Below are positions 22,301 to 34,800 of a stretch of DNA of 64,000 nucleotides, in pieces. The notes below the pieces were generated by a model. That model saw only the letters and a list, made by a program, of their open reading frames with translations. It was not told the origin of the DNA and made no database searches. The stretch spans positions 1-64,000 of the forward strand of contig JAUIRK010001028.1 of NCBI GenBank assembly GCA_030549495.1. Reading direction: 5' to 3'. Within the stretch, counting starts at the first letter, position 1. Each line of letters opens with the position of its first letter. The DNA is from Nectonema munidae (lineage: Eukaryota; Nematomorpha; Nectonematoida; Nectonematidae). A program made the position numbers and the translations under genes.

Positions 22301-25300
22301 AAAGAAAATAGGATGCAGGAAAAGTAGTTTGAGATCTTTTATAGAATTTTTTTGTGTTGTTGAATAGAGATATTTAAACGTGAAAAATTGTGAAAACTTT
22401 CATTATAGTCACGACACTCCTCATTATCTCATAGTTGAATTATGTTTAAATGAAAATATTTTCATTTTGGGCCTAAACTTTATTTTCCTACATTTTATTT
22501 ATCGATCCTCTTTCGACCTCTAGAGAAAATTTATCGACTGAGGACGCATGCAACATGAAATTCCATCAGCATCGAATTTAGATCCACTCCTATCTCAAAA
22601 AATGGAAAAAGCTTTGAAAGAAGTAAAGGCACTTGTAAGTAATCGTCGCCAAATACTCAGTTGAAAAATTTCGCAAAATATGAAGGTGCAAAAAATGTTT
22701 CATTACTGGAATCAATTCTTTTTTGGAAAGAAGTAAGAAGTTTGTTCATTCTGGCAAAGTTGTACAAGATGAAGATGGAAGTCTTTATTTCCTTCTCATC
22801 AACGGTCCATTGACGATCTTTTACATCCTGTATTTAAATGAAATTTCTGTTAGAGTATAATTATTCCCGCATAATGATTAGTTGAACTGTTTCATGAGAA
22901 AGAGTGCATCGTCGTACATAGTTATATAGTCGGCTGCAAAGAACAAATCTCCTTTGGCCGTTTAAGTTCGCCCTCTTCCAATCGTTAGTCCTTTTGCAAA
23001 TTAGTTTTTTTTATCCAGTCTGTCTTCAAATATAAAATTAAGATTTCAAAATTTCATTAACCTTTCTAAGCAAAGAGTTTCATAGAGTTGTGTGGAATTT
23101 TTTAATTTGAAATTTTTCAAATCATTCGATAAAAAACTTTTTCAAGCATTTCTCTTTTTCTAACTAAATAATATTTATAGTTCGCTTTTTTCAGCTTAAT
23201 TTTTCAATATTAATATTTTGTTTTTAAAATTATAAAATTTAAAAAATTAAACTCTAAAAAGTATATAGGGAGATATAGAGGCGAGATTTTTAAAAACTTG
23301 CACATTTAATATAGCATGTTCAACAAATATTCGTGAAAGAGAAATTAAAAGTAAAGACACAAAATTATTATATATGCTGCATTTAGTATTAAGACCAGTT
23401 ATATTGTAAAATAGATTTTATAAAATTTTAGATTTTGTTTTTTGTAAATAAATATGATAAAGTTATCAATGTATATGATATTATTTCATGATCTCTTTCT
23501 AGCTATCCTCGAAAAAAATCCAAGCCGTTAACTGAAACACTAACAACTAATATGAGGAATGGTCATGATCATTTGACAGCAAAGTAAAGGTGCTATGGGA
23601 TCATATTATATACTCCTCACGTAGAGTCTAGTGACATCAAAAGGTTAAGAATCAATGGAATAGAAGATCAACTACGGATGACATTTGCATACACCTGAAT
23701 ATTCTATATAATTAATAAATGGGCATGTTTTGCATTTAATTGGTTATAATGACTAAAACATAATGATAGATTAGTATTTAGCACAAATATAAAACATATA
23801 CAACTTGCCAACCCTATTTACTATCATTTGTGCCTGTGGTGTTTTTGCGGTTGATAAAGGCTCAGAAGGCGTTAAATATTCCATTGAAGAGATATTTTCT
23901 TACAAAATGGAAAGGTTTCATCAACATCCTTCGATATACTTGTTTTTCCCAAAAATTGTATAAAATTTTTTTAATATTGAAGGTTCTTCCAAAAATAAAG
24001 CAAAGTCGATCATAGCTGGGGAGCAGGATCAGATAATTTTGGAGGAGATTTAAATTCCTCCGGCTCCTAACCATCTTCTAATTAATATTTTGAATCTCTC
24101 AATATCGAATCTGTCATAAATTAACAAACATTGCATAAAATTTGAAAAGTTACTTTCCCATCAACTATTTGACTAACTTATAAAGAAATAAAAATACCTA
24201 AAACTAACTATATTATATATGGTTTAAATAATAATTAACTAGTAAAACGAAACTGATAGACAAATTTTTACTCAAACTTAACTAAGTAATGAACAAGCCG
24301 ATTAAAAAGTAAATAACACACACTCACACGCTAATTGATTTAAAGAGTTTCTTATTGGTTAAGTTATCATATAACAAACAATTATATACAAATATATTCA
24401 AAAATTTGTATATACATTTACGGAGAAATAAATTATATTATAAAAAATATTCTTCTGTTTTGTGAAAAATTTCTGACTATTTTTTTTTTAGAAAAACCGA
24501 TTTTCATCTCGACTTCTTGATACACTTTTATGAGATCTTAAATGATCTCGATCAAAAATGAAGTTTAAATCATCCAATGTTACATAAATGAATTGAAGGT
24601 TCACTTACGGATTAAAAAAGGCTGTAAAGAATAGAGATAGAAAGAACTCGTATGCGAAATGCGGCAAATACACTAACTGTATCGCCCACCACTCAAGTAA
24701 GTAGTTTGCAACGATTGTTTAGGGCCCTTCGTATTATTCATTCTGACCTGCGAGATTCATTAAAGGAAGATTTGGTAGAGATAATCTTTTCGAGGCGGGA
24801 GCCGCAGGTTGAATATTCTTGCAAAACATGATACATAAATTATATTAAATATTGTTTTAGGTTTAACTAAAAAAATCATTTATCTTTTAGTACTAAAATA
24901 AATAATGCATACAAAATCTGGTTGAAGCAAAAAGGGGTAAAATTAAAGAAAAATAAAAGTTATTACTTTTTTAAAATTTTTCAAATTAATCAGCTCCAAT
25001 TTAAGGACAGAAAAAGTTAACTTTTCCATTTCTTCGATATTGAGAGGCTTTTGACTTTCGCATTTGTTGTCATGTGTTTTTGTGAGTATAAGTCTATATG
25101 CACTGAAGAAAATAAGTTTTAGAAATAAGTCGATCTAGGAAAAAAGTGCTCATACTTGCATAAGGTTTCAAAAATCGATCGCATACACAATTTTTCAGCA
25201 TTATCATTTGAATTATGACATTTATATAGATAGTTGAATACCTTCTTATTATCCGAACTATATCTATCTTAAAAAAAAATCAGCTATACACTTGTAATCA

Positions 25301-25857
25301 GGTATATTTATGATAATTTTAGTGTATCAGATGAAAACTGAAAAAGTAAAAAATATAGTCAATGGGAGAGAAGATATCTTTAATATATAATAGACAGGAT
25401 ATATGAAGGGGTATTTTCGTGATCAAGTTATCAAAGAATTCTTTTTTTGCTTCAATTCAGTATTAAATTAAATTTTTTTAGACTATAGGGTTTACTATAC
25501 TATAAAAGACTATTTGCTAAACGAAAAAAATAACAACTGTACTTCTGGAAATAGCTACATGCGGGAGTTAAGTGAGAATTAATCAGAATACAAATCAAAC
25601 ATATTTTGAGTAGCGAAACTAGCATAACTACTAACGAATATTTGATGCGCGAATTGAAAAACAGATTCATTTAAATTAAATTAAAAAACAAAACATGTTT
25701 ATTTAGTATTTATTTAATTTCTCAATTATTGAAAAAGTAATTTAGAAAGGAACAAACTTGTACTCATTATACTTTGAAGAATACACATGTGAAAATTTTT
25801 AAATACGTAAAATATGAAACAGGAGTAAATCTCAAAAAAAAGATAAAAAAATCTTAC
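22301..25857. other. AT-rich stretch with only exon-like scraps
   Basis: No gene is recognised. Two short plus-strand frames look protein-like. At 22547-22636 a frame starting MQHEIPSASNLDPLLSQ ends at a perfect donor CTT-GTAAGT. At about 24637-24834 a frame contains TLTVSPTTQVSSLQRLFRAL then SLKEDLVEIIFSRREP, and an AATAAA lies about 60 nt beyond its stop. They could be exons of an unrecognised gene or decayed repeats; I could not link them. The rest shows nothing. Confidence 0.35.
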
Positions 25858-26383
25858 CCTAACAGCTTAGCCAAATTAAAAAAAACTTCATTTTCATACT
25901 CACAGTAAATAATCTGGATGCCTTCAGTAAAGCTAGAACAAATTGTTTCATTATCAATTAAAACTTTAGAGATAAATGATTCGCTTTTTAAATTCCTATT
26001 TTGTTCTAGAAGAAATTGAGCTGCATTTCGTTTAAAAATATCAAAGAACATTTTAATAAATATATTTCTCTTAAAATTTATAAAATAAACATTCATTGTC
26101 AAAAATGTTAAAGAAGTTATATCAAATATTCTTTCTCCATTGAATAAAAACAATGCCAAAACTTCCTATAAAAGTAAAATGAAAATGTAATATTATTTGG
26201 TAATTAAAAAAGAAAAACTTTTATAGAATCTTCATCCTTAATATCTTGTACATATATAATTATATCAAAAAATGAATTCGAAACAGTATATTTTTTTTTA
26301 ATTTTACATAATTTTATCATAAATCTATTATCTAACGAATTTATGTCAGTTAAAATATCATAAAAAAAATCATTCCCAGACAT
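25858..26383 (-). CDS. Unrecognised two-exon gene candidate (5' part)
   Basis: Exon 1 (26383-26219) starts MSGNDFFYDILTDINSLDNR. A 53-nt intron (donor GTTTTT, acceptor TTTTATAG) leads to exon 2 (26165-25858), which starts EVLALFLFNGERIFDI and ends at a good donor, GG-GTAAGA. Together they make about 157 residues, with further exons implied. The product is rich in Asn, Lys, Ile and Phe, has no signal peptide or transmembrane run, and matches no family I recognise. In-frame starts lie upstream (26413). Support is only open frames plus plausible splice sites in AT-rich DNA. The first donor is poor, so the model is tentative. It could be the start of a minus-strand gene whose other exons are lost among repeats. 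Confidence 0.3.
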
Positions 26384-26413
26384 GATAAAAATGTGATAAA
26401 ATACAAATTTCAA

Positions 26414-27283
26414 ATTTTTTAAAAAGACATAAAATATATTATGGTTAGATACTTAATGTAAAGGTAAGTAAACTATATCAAACCGCATGGGTACTCCTGT
26501 TTGCTGACAAGATGTCCGATTTTCTATTTATCTTTTTATAATTTATATTTTATTATTTATCTTTAAATAATTTAATTTCAAAATAGATGATTTAAATTTA
26601 TTTGATTAATTTCTGTATTTAAAAATGTTTTCTTTGAAGAGCACCAATGGAATGGATGTAGAAAGCAATTATGTATTGAAACAGTAAGGACCATTCTGAA
26701 AGTAAACTTTCAAAAAAGTTTCTTTACTGTGAATTTTATCAATATCTCCATCAAAATAAAAAAATAAAAAAAAAATTTTTCTTTCCGAAAAGAACGATTG
26801 AAACAAATATATTGTTGGATTTTTGTAATTTTAAATTTTCACTCATTTTTTTTATAAAAAAGTATTGCAATTTATTTAAAATTAAAAAAAGAAAATGTTA
26901 AAACAGACGCTTTGTTGATTTCGAAAAAGATAAGGATTAGGGAGCTCACGATATTCTGCTATAAATTTGAAAGAGAAATAAAATATGGCATGTCAAAAGG
27001 TAAAAAATATATTTGAAAATTTTGACAATCGGTTGAAAACATTTCACAAATTAAGATAAGATAGTGTTAAGTTTCTACATTTACACCAAAATCTGTATAT
27101 TAGATTAATAAATATTTAGATATCGTACAAGTAAGCTTTGCACGGGCAATGAAAATATAGCTAGTGTATAGGCAATCGGAATAGAACCATGCTTTTTTTT
27201 CTTAAGAAGGTGTCGCATATACTGATGATATAAGATTTAGAAAACAGACATAAATTTCTAAAGGATTTAATGGATTGCAATTT
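26414..27283. other. AT-rich DNA, nothing recognised
   Basis: Poly(A)-rich and poly(T)-rich DNA between the candidate gene and the 3' end of the LINE. No exon, repeat end or RNA gene was seen. Confidence 0.5.
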
Positions 27284-27504
27284 TTGGTAGGTAGGTAAGT
27301 AGGTAGATTTCAAAGCACTTTCCAGCGTGTGCTGATATGCTCGCGTAAGCTTGAGAGTTGGTTAAGGAGGATGCAGATGTTGGCAGAGATAGGGAGGAGT
27401 TACTTATGTTATTCTAAAAATAGAAAGGAAAGGCAGATTAGTTTGAATAGGGTTTTCAACGGTGGTGAGATTTGTTTCAATGGTGTCAATGAGGGTTGCT
27501 ATTG

Positions 27505-30500
27505 CTAATGCGTTTCTATTGTGTCGCAGCCGAAACGACAGTATGGATTTTGGCTTACTTTAATTCGGAAGAGATATGCTTTGCATGGGCAGTGGCCTGA
27601 TAGCCAACGAATGGTTGAACGAGGTAGTGTAAATTTTTTGTTTTTGAAAGTTGTGTGAATTGTGCTGATGTGTGGTAAAGAGGAGATTAGTGCATTTTGA
27701 GATGAAGATATGGACATCTGCCATTCTTCTAGAGGGGATAAGTAAATGTTCGTTAGAAAGGTTTTGAGAGGTAGGGAGTTGAGAGGGATGTGGGAGGTTA
27801 GGTGTAAGTTTGAGGTTAAGTAGTCTACGAGGGAGTTTTCTGGTATGTTTAGGTGAGCAGGGCTCCAATATAGGTGTATGTGGAAATGTTTTGTAAGATT
27901 GATTAGGAAGGAGACGAGTTTAAAGGAGGGAAAGGGTATGTTGTGTGATAGAGAGAGATCGTGTATTATGTTTTGTGCAACGGTATAGAAATGGATGGTA
28001 GTAAAGTGGTGAAGGAGGTGGTTAATGTTGTTAGTGATCGTAGTGCAGGGTTCTAAAAGGCATTCGGAGATTGAGAGTAGAGGATTTAATTCGGAGCGAT
28101 GGGTGCAAAAGGGGCAAATGGAAGAGCCTTTAAAGAAGGCGTAAGCAAAGGACGTACTTAGGGATTTCTTTGAGGCGTCTGTGAAGATACGTAGGGAGGT
28201 TGATGAAGAGGTAGAGCGAAGGTATAAAATTGAGTGTTTTGCAAAAAAATTGTTTTTGCATATAGATGTTTTGAATAGATTTTGTTCAGATGGATGAATT
28301 AAAAGAGATGGGTGTATCGAGGGATGAACTAGGTAGTTAGCAATATTTGGTGCGTATTTTGCTAATAGATGTGAGTAGAAAGAGTAGGAGTGGTGGGGTG
28401 TGATCGGATGAAATGGGGGAATTAAGTTGTTGTATGTCAAGATGAAGCGGTTAATAATAGTTTTTTTAAGTTGTAATGGTAGAATGTTAGTTAGAATTTC
28501 TAGGCATTGTTTGGAAGTTGTACGATATGCTTTGGTGATGCAAAGTAGGCAGAGACGGTGTATCTTGTTAAGAAAATGGATGATTTTGGGGTGTTTTAAG
28601 GAGATGCCCCAGGAAAGAATTCCGTATTGAATTACTTTTAGGATTAAGAATGAGTATATGTATTTGGTGTGTTTGGGACGGAGGCCCCATTTATAAGAGA
28701 TAGCGCTTTTAAGTGAAAAAAGGGTGACTGAGAGTTTTTAGTATATTTTTTTAAAGTGTATTGAAAATTTTAGGTTGGACTGAAGGTTTAATCCTAGATA
28801 TTTGATTGTATTTGAGGCAGTTATAGAAGTAGAAATATTTAAATGAAGGGGTAAATGTCCAATGTGTCTGCGTGTGAAGTGAATGAGGTTGGTTTTGCTG
28901 GAGTTAAAGAATATCTTATGTGTGTTTGCTCTTTCTTGTAGCCTTAGTAGAAATGAAGAGGATTTGGTGAGGTTTTCTTGTTGAGAGTTACTGGTGAAGG
29001 TGAATAATATGTCGTCTGAAAAACATTGGGAGAAATCAGTGTTGTTATAGATTAGATCGAGAAGCGGTTCTATGAGAACTAGCCAGAGGATATCGGAAAG
29101 ACATCCTCCTTGGGGAGTCGAGAGGGTTAGCTTATGGATGCAAAGGGAAGTGAGATGTCGGAAAATGAAACAGCGGTTTGAAAGGTATGAGCTTATAAAT
29201 TTGATGATGTAAGGTGGAAATGATTTGTGTGCAAGGTTAGTGATGATGGCAGGATGCCAGGCTGAGTTGAAAGCGTTGTTTATGTCTAAGAAGATTGTAG
29301 AAGAAATTTTCTCAGTAGAAAGGGAAGAGTCAAGGTAGGTGGTTAGGCGAGATAGTGCTGTTTCCGTATTTTTCTTGGGAAGATATGCAAATTGCGTGTG
29401 ATGGATGAGGTTACGGGATAGGATGTAGTGGACTAGATGTTTGCGAATGATTTTTTCGAAAAGTTTGCCTAGTATGGTTAGTAGAGTGATTGGTCGCCAA
29501 TTTTGAATGAGTCTTGAATCTTTATTGGGTTTAGGAATGAGTATGAGTTTGCCGATTTTCCAAACGTTGGGGAAATGTGAATGAGTAAGGCATGCATTGA
29601 AAATAAGGAGTAAATGTTTGTTTAGAATGTGTATTGATTTTAACAGTAGAATGGATGGAAATGATTGAGAGGGTGGGAGATTTTCGTAGGGTTTTGATAA
29701 TGCGTTTCAGATTGTTTTTTATAGCAGTCAACTCCGGTGTCCAGAAATAGGCAATTTTTTATTTTAGGAAATGGATTGATAGGAGTGGAGGATAAGATGG
29801 AATGTGAGACATGATCATTGAGAGATAGTGCCGCTTTATCGATGGATGTGGGAAAGGAGAGGGATGTTAATGTTTGGAGGGAGTTGTTGAGAATGTTTAG
29901 ATATGTGAGCCAGTGAGTGGTGTTCTTTTTTATGGTGTTATTATAGTTTTTGATGATTGTAGTGTTTATGTTAATTTGAAATGTTATGAAGAAGTGAACT
30001 GAAGCTGATGGGATGTCCGAGATTGACCAATTAGATATTAGTTTGAGAGTATTTGAAGTGGTTAATGTGAGAGGTTTATTGTTCGTTGTTACAAGAGCGT
30101 TGGAATGTAGGGTTTTTAGAGTTGTCAGCGAGATATAGGTTGTTCGAACTTAAGAAATTGATGACTTGTTGTCCTCGTGGATTTTCTTTGTGGTCCCGGA
30201 TATGTGATCGAGCGTTGCAATCAATTGAGATAATTAAATGATATGTAGACAGGAGTGTGGATGTTGTAAGTGTTAGTGATTGGGAGAAATCAGAGGGGAT
30301 GGCTATTTGGTGTGAGGGAGGAGAGTAAAGGGTTGCGAAAAGAAGAGGGTTAGGTTTGGTGTGAACAAGAACAAAGTAAAAATTGTTGGAAGAAAATCGT
30401 GGTAATGGTGTGTGGTGAACGGTTGATTTTATGAAGATGCATGCTGAATAACAGGATAAAGGTGACTTATGATATAGTAAATAATTTGGTATATTAGAAG

Positions 30501-30723
30501 AGAGGTTTGGATATGGTTCGTTTATAGATATAACATCAAAGAAGTTTGAAATTAGAATGTTATATAGGTTTGTCCAAGCGGCATTAGAGTGGTTGAGGTT
30601 AATGTGGAGAAAATTTAGCATATGAATTTGCTTATTAGAAGGTTGTGTTGATTTTGGATGTGTTGTGCGTGTTGAATTTGGAATTCGCAATGTTTGGATG
30701 TAGCGTTGTGGTGATTGTGGCAA
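27505..30723 (-). pseudogene. LINE ORF2: endonuclease, reverse transcriptase, RNase H
   Basis: The endonuclease part (30723 to about 30076) has LHINLNHSNAAWTNLYN, ISINEPY and ISIDCNARSH, the N, E and D-x-N catalytic motifs. The reverse transcriptase part has STPQGGCLSDI near 29110 (LTPQGG-type block) and FSDDILF near 29005, a variant of the YADD catalytic box, then IKYLGLNLQSNLKFSIHF. The RNase H part has LRIFTDASKK, ISECLLEP and LYWSPAHLNIPENSLVD, the D-E-D residues and the W-PAH-N motif. It ends in a cysteine cluster, CPCKAYLF...CRFGC, where ETH is followed directly by a stop; relatives usually continue HLLF-CP. At least one stop lies just after FSIHFKKIY and the endonuclease-RT junction is out of frame, so it is inactive. 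Confidence 0.8.
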
Positions 30724-31664
30724 TTAAAGCATGAGAGTTTTGTGGAATCATTTTGAAGATGCATTCCGATATAGAGAGAGTGGCCTCGATTTCCGCAGTG
30801 ATCGCAATTTGGTGATGCAGCTTTGCATTTATTAGTTGAGTGATTGTGTTTTAGACATTTCTGGCATTGGTCATATAATGGTTTTGCTAAGGTTAGAGTG
30901 AGAATGTGATGGTCAACTATGAGTATAGGAGATTTAAGTAGGTGTTTAAAAATGTTAGGGTTGCTAGGTTCTAATATAGCACTATAAGAGAAGTTTCCTG
31001 TGTTACCAGCTTGGCGTACTGTATTAAGAGTGCCAATGTTTTTTAGTTTTAAGTTTTCATTAGCAATGGTTGCAGAGAGAGAAGAAAGTGGTGTGGTTAT
31101 AGGTATGCTTCTGAGTAGGAAACGGGATTTGAGGATAGGTAAATCTTCGGATTTAATTCCGTTATTGTGAAGTGTTTTGAAAATTGGAAATAAATTGTCT
31201 CACTATTTGAGGACCGTGTGTTAGAGATGGTAAGTGTGTTTTTATTAGTTTCTAAGTTTTTGACTATTTTTTGTCGGAAGGCATTTTCTCTGCATTAGAG
31301 TCAGAAGGAGTAGAGGGGACTATTTTTAGAGTAAGCTCGCTATTTAGGGATGACTTGGGCTTAGGTGGAGAGGGTTTTTGTTTATCCTGAATGTTGTTGG
31401 ATAAGCTAGGTGTGGTTATGGAGGAGACTTGTGCGTATGTAGATAATGAGGGGCATGGTTGAGTATGTGGATGGTGAGTATGAGAGAGTTGTTCAATTTT
31501 ATTGGAGTGTGCAAGAGTTACTTCATATTTTAGATTATTAAGGAAGGTAAGGTCTTCTGCATTTAGAGAGGAATTTGCTATGAATTCATTGAAGAGATTC
31601 GCTATTAATTGGGTAGAGGTAAGGTTTGGGGATCATCGTGACGTGCACGTTTTGGGTTAGACAT
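30724..31664 (-). pseudogene. LINE ORF1, gag-like with CCHC knuckles
   Basis: A putative start at 31664 gives MSNPKRARHDDPQTLPLPN before a stop, and coding-like sequence continues in shifted frames (LNNLKYEVTLAHSNKIEQLS, then a Ser/Pro-rich stretch). Near the ORF2 border are three metal-binding knuckles: CQKCLKHNHSTNKC, CDHCGNRGH-x5-H and CFNCHNHHNATSKHC. Such triple knuckles typify gag-like ORF1 proteins of I/R1-group LINEs, which bind the element RNA. Several frameshifts make it non-functional. Confidence 0.7.
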
Positions 31665-31700
31665 GTGAAATAAGTGAAAGAGAGTGATATGGTATAAAGA

Positions 31701-33349
31701 TAAAATTTTAACTCAAATTAGTAAAGGTATAATTAATAAAAGGTCCTGTTTGTAGATATTTCTCTAGGTATAAATAATATTCGCCATTTTTAAAAGAAGC
31801 AAAAACAACAAGGAAGTAAATCAGGTAGAAAAAATGTTTAAAAATGGGACATTTTAAGACAGGATCAATTTGGTACAAAAAATGAGATAAATAAAGGGTA
31901 AAAAAGACAATTTTTGGTAGCAGCATGTATTTACGTGTTCTATATTCAATATATTGAAAAGAATATTGGTTATTTATTTAGCATGTTTGGCTAACATTTT
32001 ATTAAGTCAGCTAACTGCTTGTGTTTGTTCTATAGTTATTTTATGCATGAAGGAGGAATGGTATATTAAATTTAAAATACATTTTGCCTTTTTGTGAATA
32101 TAGTCTGATGAAAAGGAATACTAAAATTTGTAGATTAAAGTATAGTTAAAAAAAGCCTCTAAAATATTGCTTATGTTTAGTATATAGGCAAAGGTCATGG
32201 AGGTTTGAGTATTTTTACGCTTTGTAATTTTCTATGAATATGCATAGATTATTGTATATTTAGCAAGTCAGTTTATTTCACATTAGTATTCTTTTTTTGT
32301 TGAATGTTATAGCTAAATGCTTCAATATAAGTTTAATTTACTAAAGCTTTTTATGGAATGCGAAATATGTTTTTTTGTGATATTAAAGTTGGTTCGCCGA
32401 AAAATGTGTGTTGTATTTTGCGAAATAGAATTGAAGGAAGAGAAAATATTATAAGAGCTGAGGTGTGTTTATTTAAAGTGATTTGCATTCATGTAAGTAT
32501 AGCGACTTGTTCCTTGTATGTGAATTTTGTTTATATAGTATTAAAAGTGTAGTAATTATAACGTTGAATGAGGTTAGAGTAAAATCGATATTATAATTTT
32601 TAAGATATCGTCGAATATTCACCAGAAAGTGAGTGGGTCTTTTGAAGTCTTTCTAGAAAAAAAGATTCTAGAAAAAAAGATACTAGCGAGCTACTAGTAG
32701 GTCGAGTTATTTTCGAAATTAAAGGTGAAATGGCATTTAAAGGAAAAATATTGAGGAAGGTTTTCAAATTGCATTAATCATGTTTAAAAAGATCAAAATT
32801 AAAATCTCCTAAAAAATTGCAGTTTTGCTAAAAAGTTTATAATCAGATAATATTTTTCAAACTCAGAAAAAAATGTTTCAATATCATGATAAGAAATAAA
32901 AAGCAAGGCCAGCATGTGAGCTAATCATAGGAGGCACAAGAATAAGGCAAAATTAGTTTTATATCTAAATTATATATATAAATATTAAATATATATGTAA
33001 TATAAAAATAAAATAATTTAATAATTATAATTAATTTATATATCCAGTTTATATATATTCACTTAAAAACTTATTTTTTAATCATCATTTACATTAGTTG
33101 TTTTTTATTTTTTTTGCAATATTTTTAATTGTAAATGAGTAAATTTAAAATTTTTCAAGTTTTTTATATATGTATAGTGTATCTGGGTAAAAAGACGGCC
33201 TGTTTTTTACCAACAAAAAAACTATCAATATTTTTAAGAAACAATAAGAGTGTATTATCTAAATCTCATAATTTTCTTTGCCTTGTACTTACCGATAATC
33301 TAGAGTCAGATGAACAGGTTAAGAATATGAGCATGTTTCTATTGAAAGA
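31701..33349. other. AT-rich DNA upstream of the LINE
   Basis: No gene recognised. A 76-codon plus frame at 33135-33365 runs into the inverted dispersed repeat and has no known relative. An ATCTGGGTAAAAAGAC string at 33179 resembles the end motif of that repeat. Confidence 0.45.
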
Positions 33350-33700
33350 TCAGACATGTTGTTGAATATTGTATTCCTTTAAGTCTATACCTGTACAGTG
33401 TACACGTAAAATTAGAAATAGGTTGATATTTATAGTAAACAGCTTTGTCTTTATTTGTGGAAAGCGCTGCAAGGATATTTACCTGGATTTATTACCGACT
33501 GGTTTATATTTGATCATAATTTAGATTAATATTCTCTTACATACATGAACAATTTGAAATTATCTTTTTATAACTTCAAACAGTGTGTGTCTTTATATTT
33601 TAAGCATTTATCAAATAAAATTTTAATTTCAAGTTTTTATTTGTAAATATAGAATATAGTTGCGGCGTGACTTTTTACCCAAACGTACACAAACTCTTTT
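33350..33700. repeat. Inverted dispersed repeat, copy 2 (pairs with 20998-21490)
   Basis: The reverse complement of this segment matches 20998-21490 at high identity. It carries TTAAGTCTATACCTGTACAG at the hAT-coding side and ends GTGACTTTTTACCCAAAC. About 135 bp present in the other copy are absent here. Similar GGGTAAAAAGTC strings at 34109 and 34147 suggest further end fragments nearby. Confidence 0.75.
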
Positions 33701-34374
33701 CAAAAATTATTTATGAACAAAAAGGAACCAAAAAAATATAAATATAGAGAGAGAGAGATCCATAATTTCTTACATTTTTGGTCAATATATATACTCTAAT
33801 ATTAAGTATTTTATTTTCATTTATTTTCGATTATATTAATGAGTAAGTCTTTCCAAAACATCAAAATTTCATTTAATTTAGTTTAAATTTTTGAACGTTT
33901 TTTAAATTTTTTAATTTTGAAAAGATCTTGTGAATGCACCAAACGATGCTCCAAAATGGCTGAACTAAAAGTGAAAAACCCAAAAATGGCATATAAAAAC
34001 ATATATTTCATTTAAGGGCTGAAAAATAATTGAAAAAAATGTCAAAAACGCTTTAATCTTTCAAAATAATCAAACAGTTTAATTATTTTTATTTTTTTAA
34101 AAGAGTTTGGGTAAAAAGTCTCGCCCATATATTTCTCTGTATTTGGGTAAAAAGTCCTTGCGTAAATATACAGAAAAATCTAAAAAAATAATAAAATAAA
34201 CATATTAATAAGTTTCACAAACGCTTTTTATGAAATAAAGTTGATTAAAAGTTATATATAAATATGATATGTTGCTAGTGAGAGAATCTGTTGTAAAAAT
34301 ATTCGAATCCCACCACTGGATAAACCGCAAATTAAATAACAATATAATAAAGCAGAATATATAAAAGCGTTATA

Positions 34375-34800
34375 CTAAAGTTTTTTACATACAAAAGTTA
34401 AATACTTGTTAATTTTTTTCAAAATTCTGAGAAGTTGAGAGACTTCTGTGTGTACAGAAGGTATGTGTTTAGACCAAGATAAATTTTCATTAAATGTCAA
34501 GCCTAAGTAATTAAAATAATTCACTCTACGTAATGGAAAGCCATTGAGAGTTATGTCAAAATTGCTCCCAATTTTAGTTTTAGAAAAAATCATGTAACCA
34601 CACTTGATGAGATTTAATGGAAGTAAAATGTAATCATACCATGTCGAAAATGAATCTAAACAAGAATTCCAATGGCTGATGAAGCATCATCAAAATTGAA
34701 AGAAAGAGCTGCATCATCAGCATATAAGATAAGAGAAGCCCGTTTGTAATTTTGAAACAAAAGTGAAGAACCTAGATAAAATATCATTTATAAAATCTAG
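34375..34800 (-). mobile_element. LINE reverse transcriptase 3' fragment
   Basis: The minus strand reads LSYADDAALSFNFDD (catalytic YADD box), then FDITLNGFPLRRVNYFNYLG and LTFNENLSWSKHI, the conserved box after the palm of jockey/CR1-like enzymes. Frame changes separate the blocks. The downstream tail is lost. The downstream motif resembles that of the LINE at 50.8-52.0 kb, so the two may be the same family. Confidence 0.75.

Larger units (their letters stand above)
27284..31700 (-). mobile_element. Nearly complete, decayed I/R1-like LINE
   Basis: A minus-strand non-LTR retrotransposon of about 4.4 kb. The order is an ORF1 with CCHC knuckles, an apurinic-type endonuclease, a reverse transcriptase, and RNase H followed by a C-terminal cysteine motif. 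ORF1 plus endonuclease plus RNase H places it in the broad I/R1/jockey assemblage, most like I-type elements since R1 usually lacks RNase H. The 3' tail is not poly(A) but short direct repeats, CTAC/TTAC units at about 27286-27307. Both ORFs carry stops and frameshifts. The 5' edge is set only approximately, just upstream of the ORF1 start. Confidence 0.8.

Noticed and set aside
25858-26383. The two-exon candidate as the 5' end of the DALRD3 gene
   Set aside because: Same strand, but its protein does not resemble the DALRD3 N-terminus.
33135-33365. A 76-codon frame as a gene
   Set aside because: It overlaps the edge of the inverted dispersed repeat and has no known relative.
34285-34335. tRNA or tRNA-derived SINE, from a GATTCGAATA-like B box on the minus strand
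   Set aside because: No A box at the right distance and no cloverleaf; the sequence ends CCCACCACTG and looks more like a transposon end.
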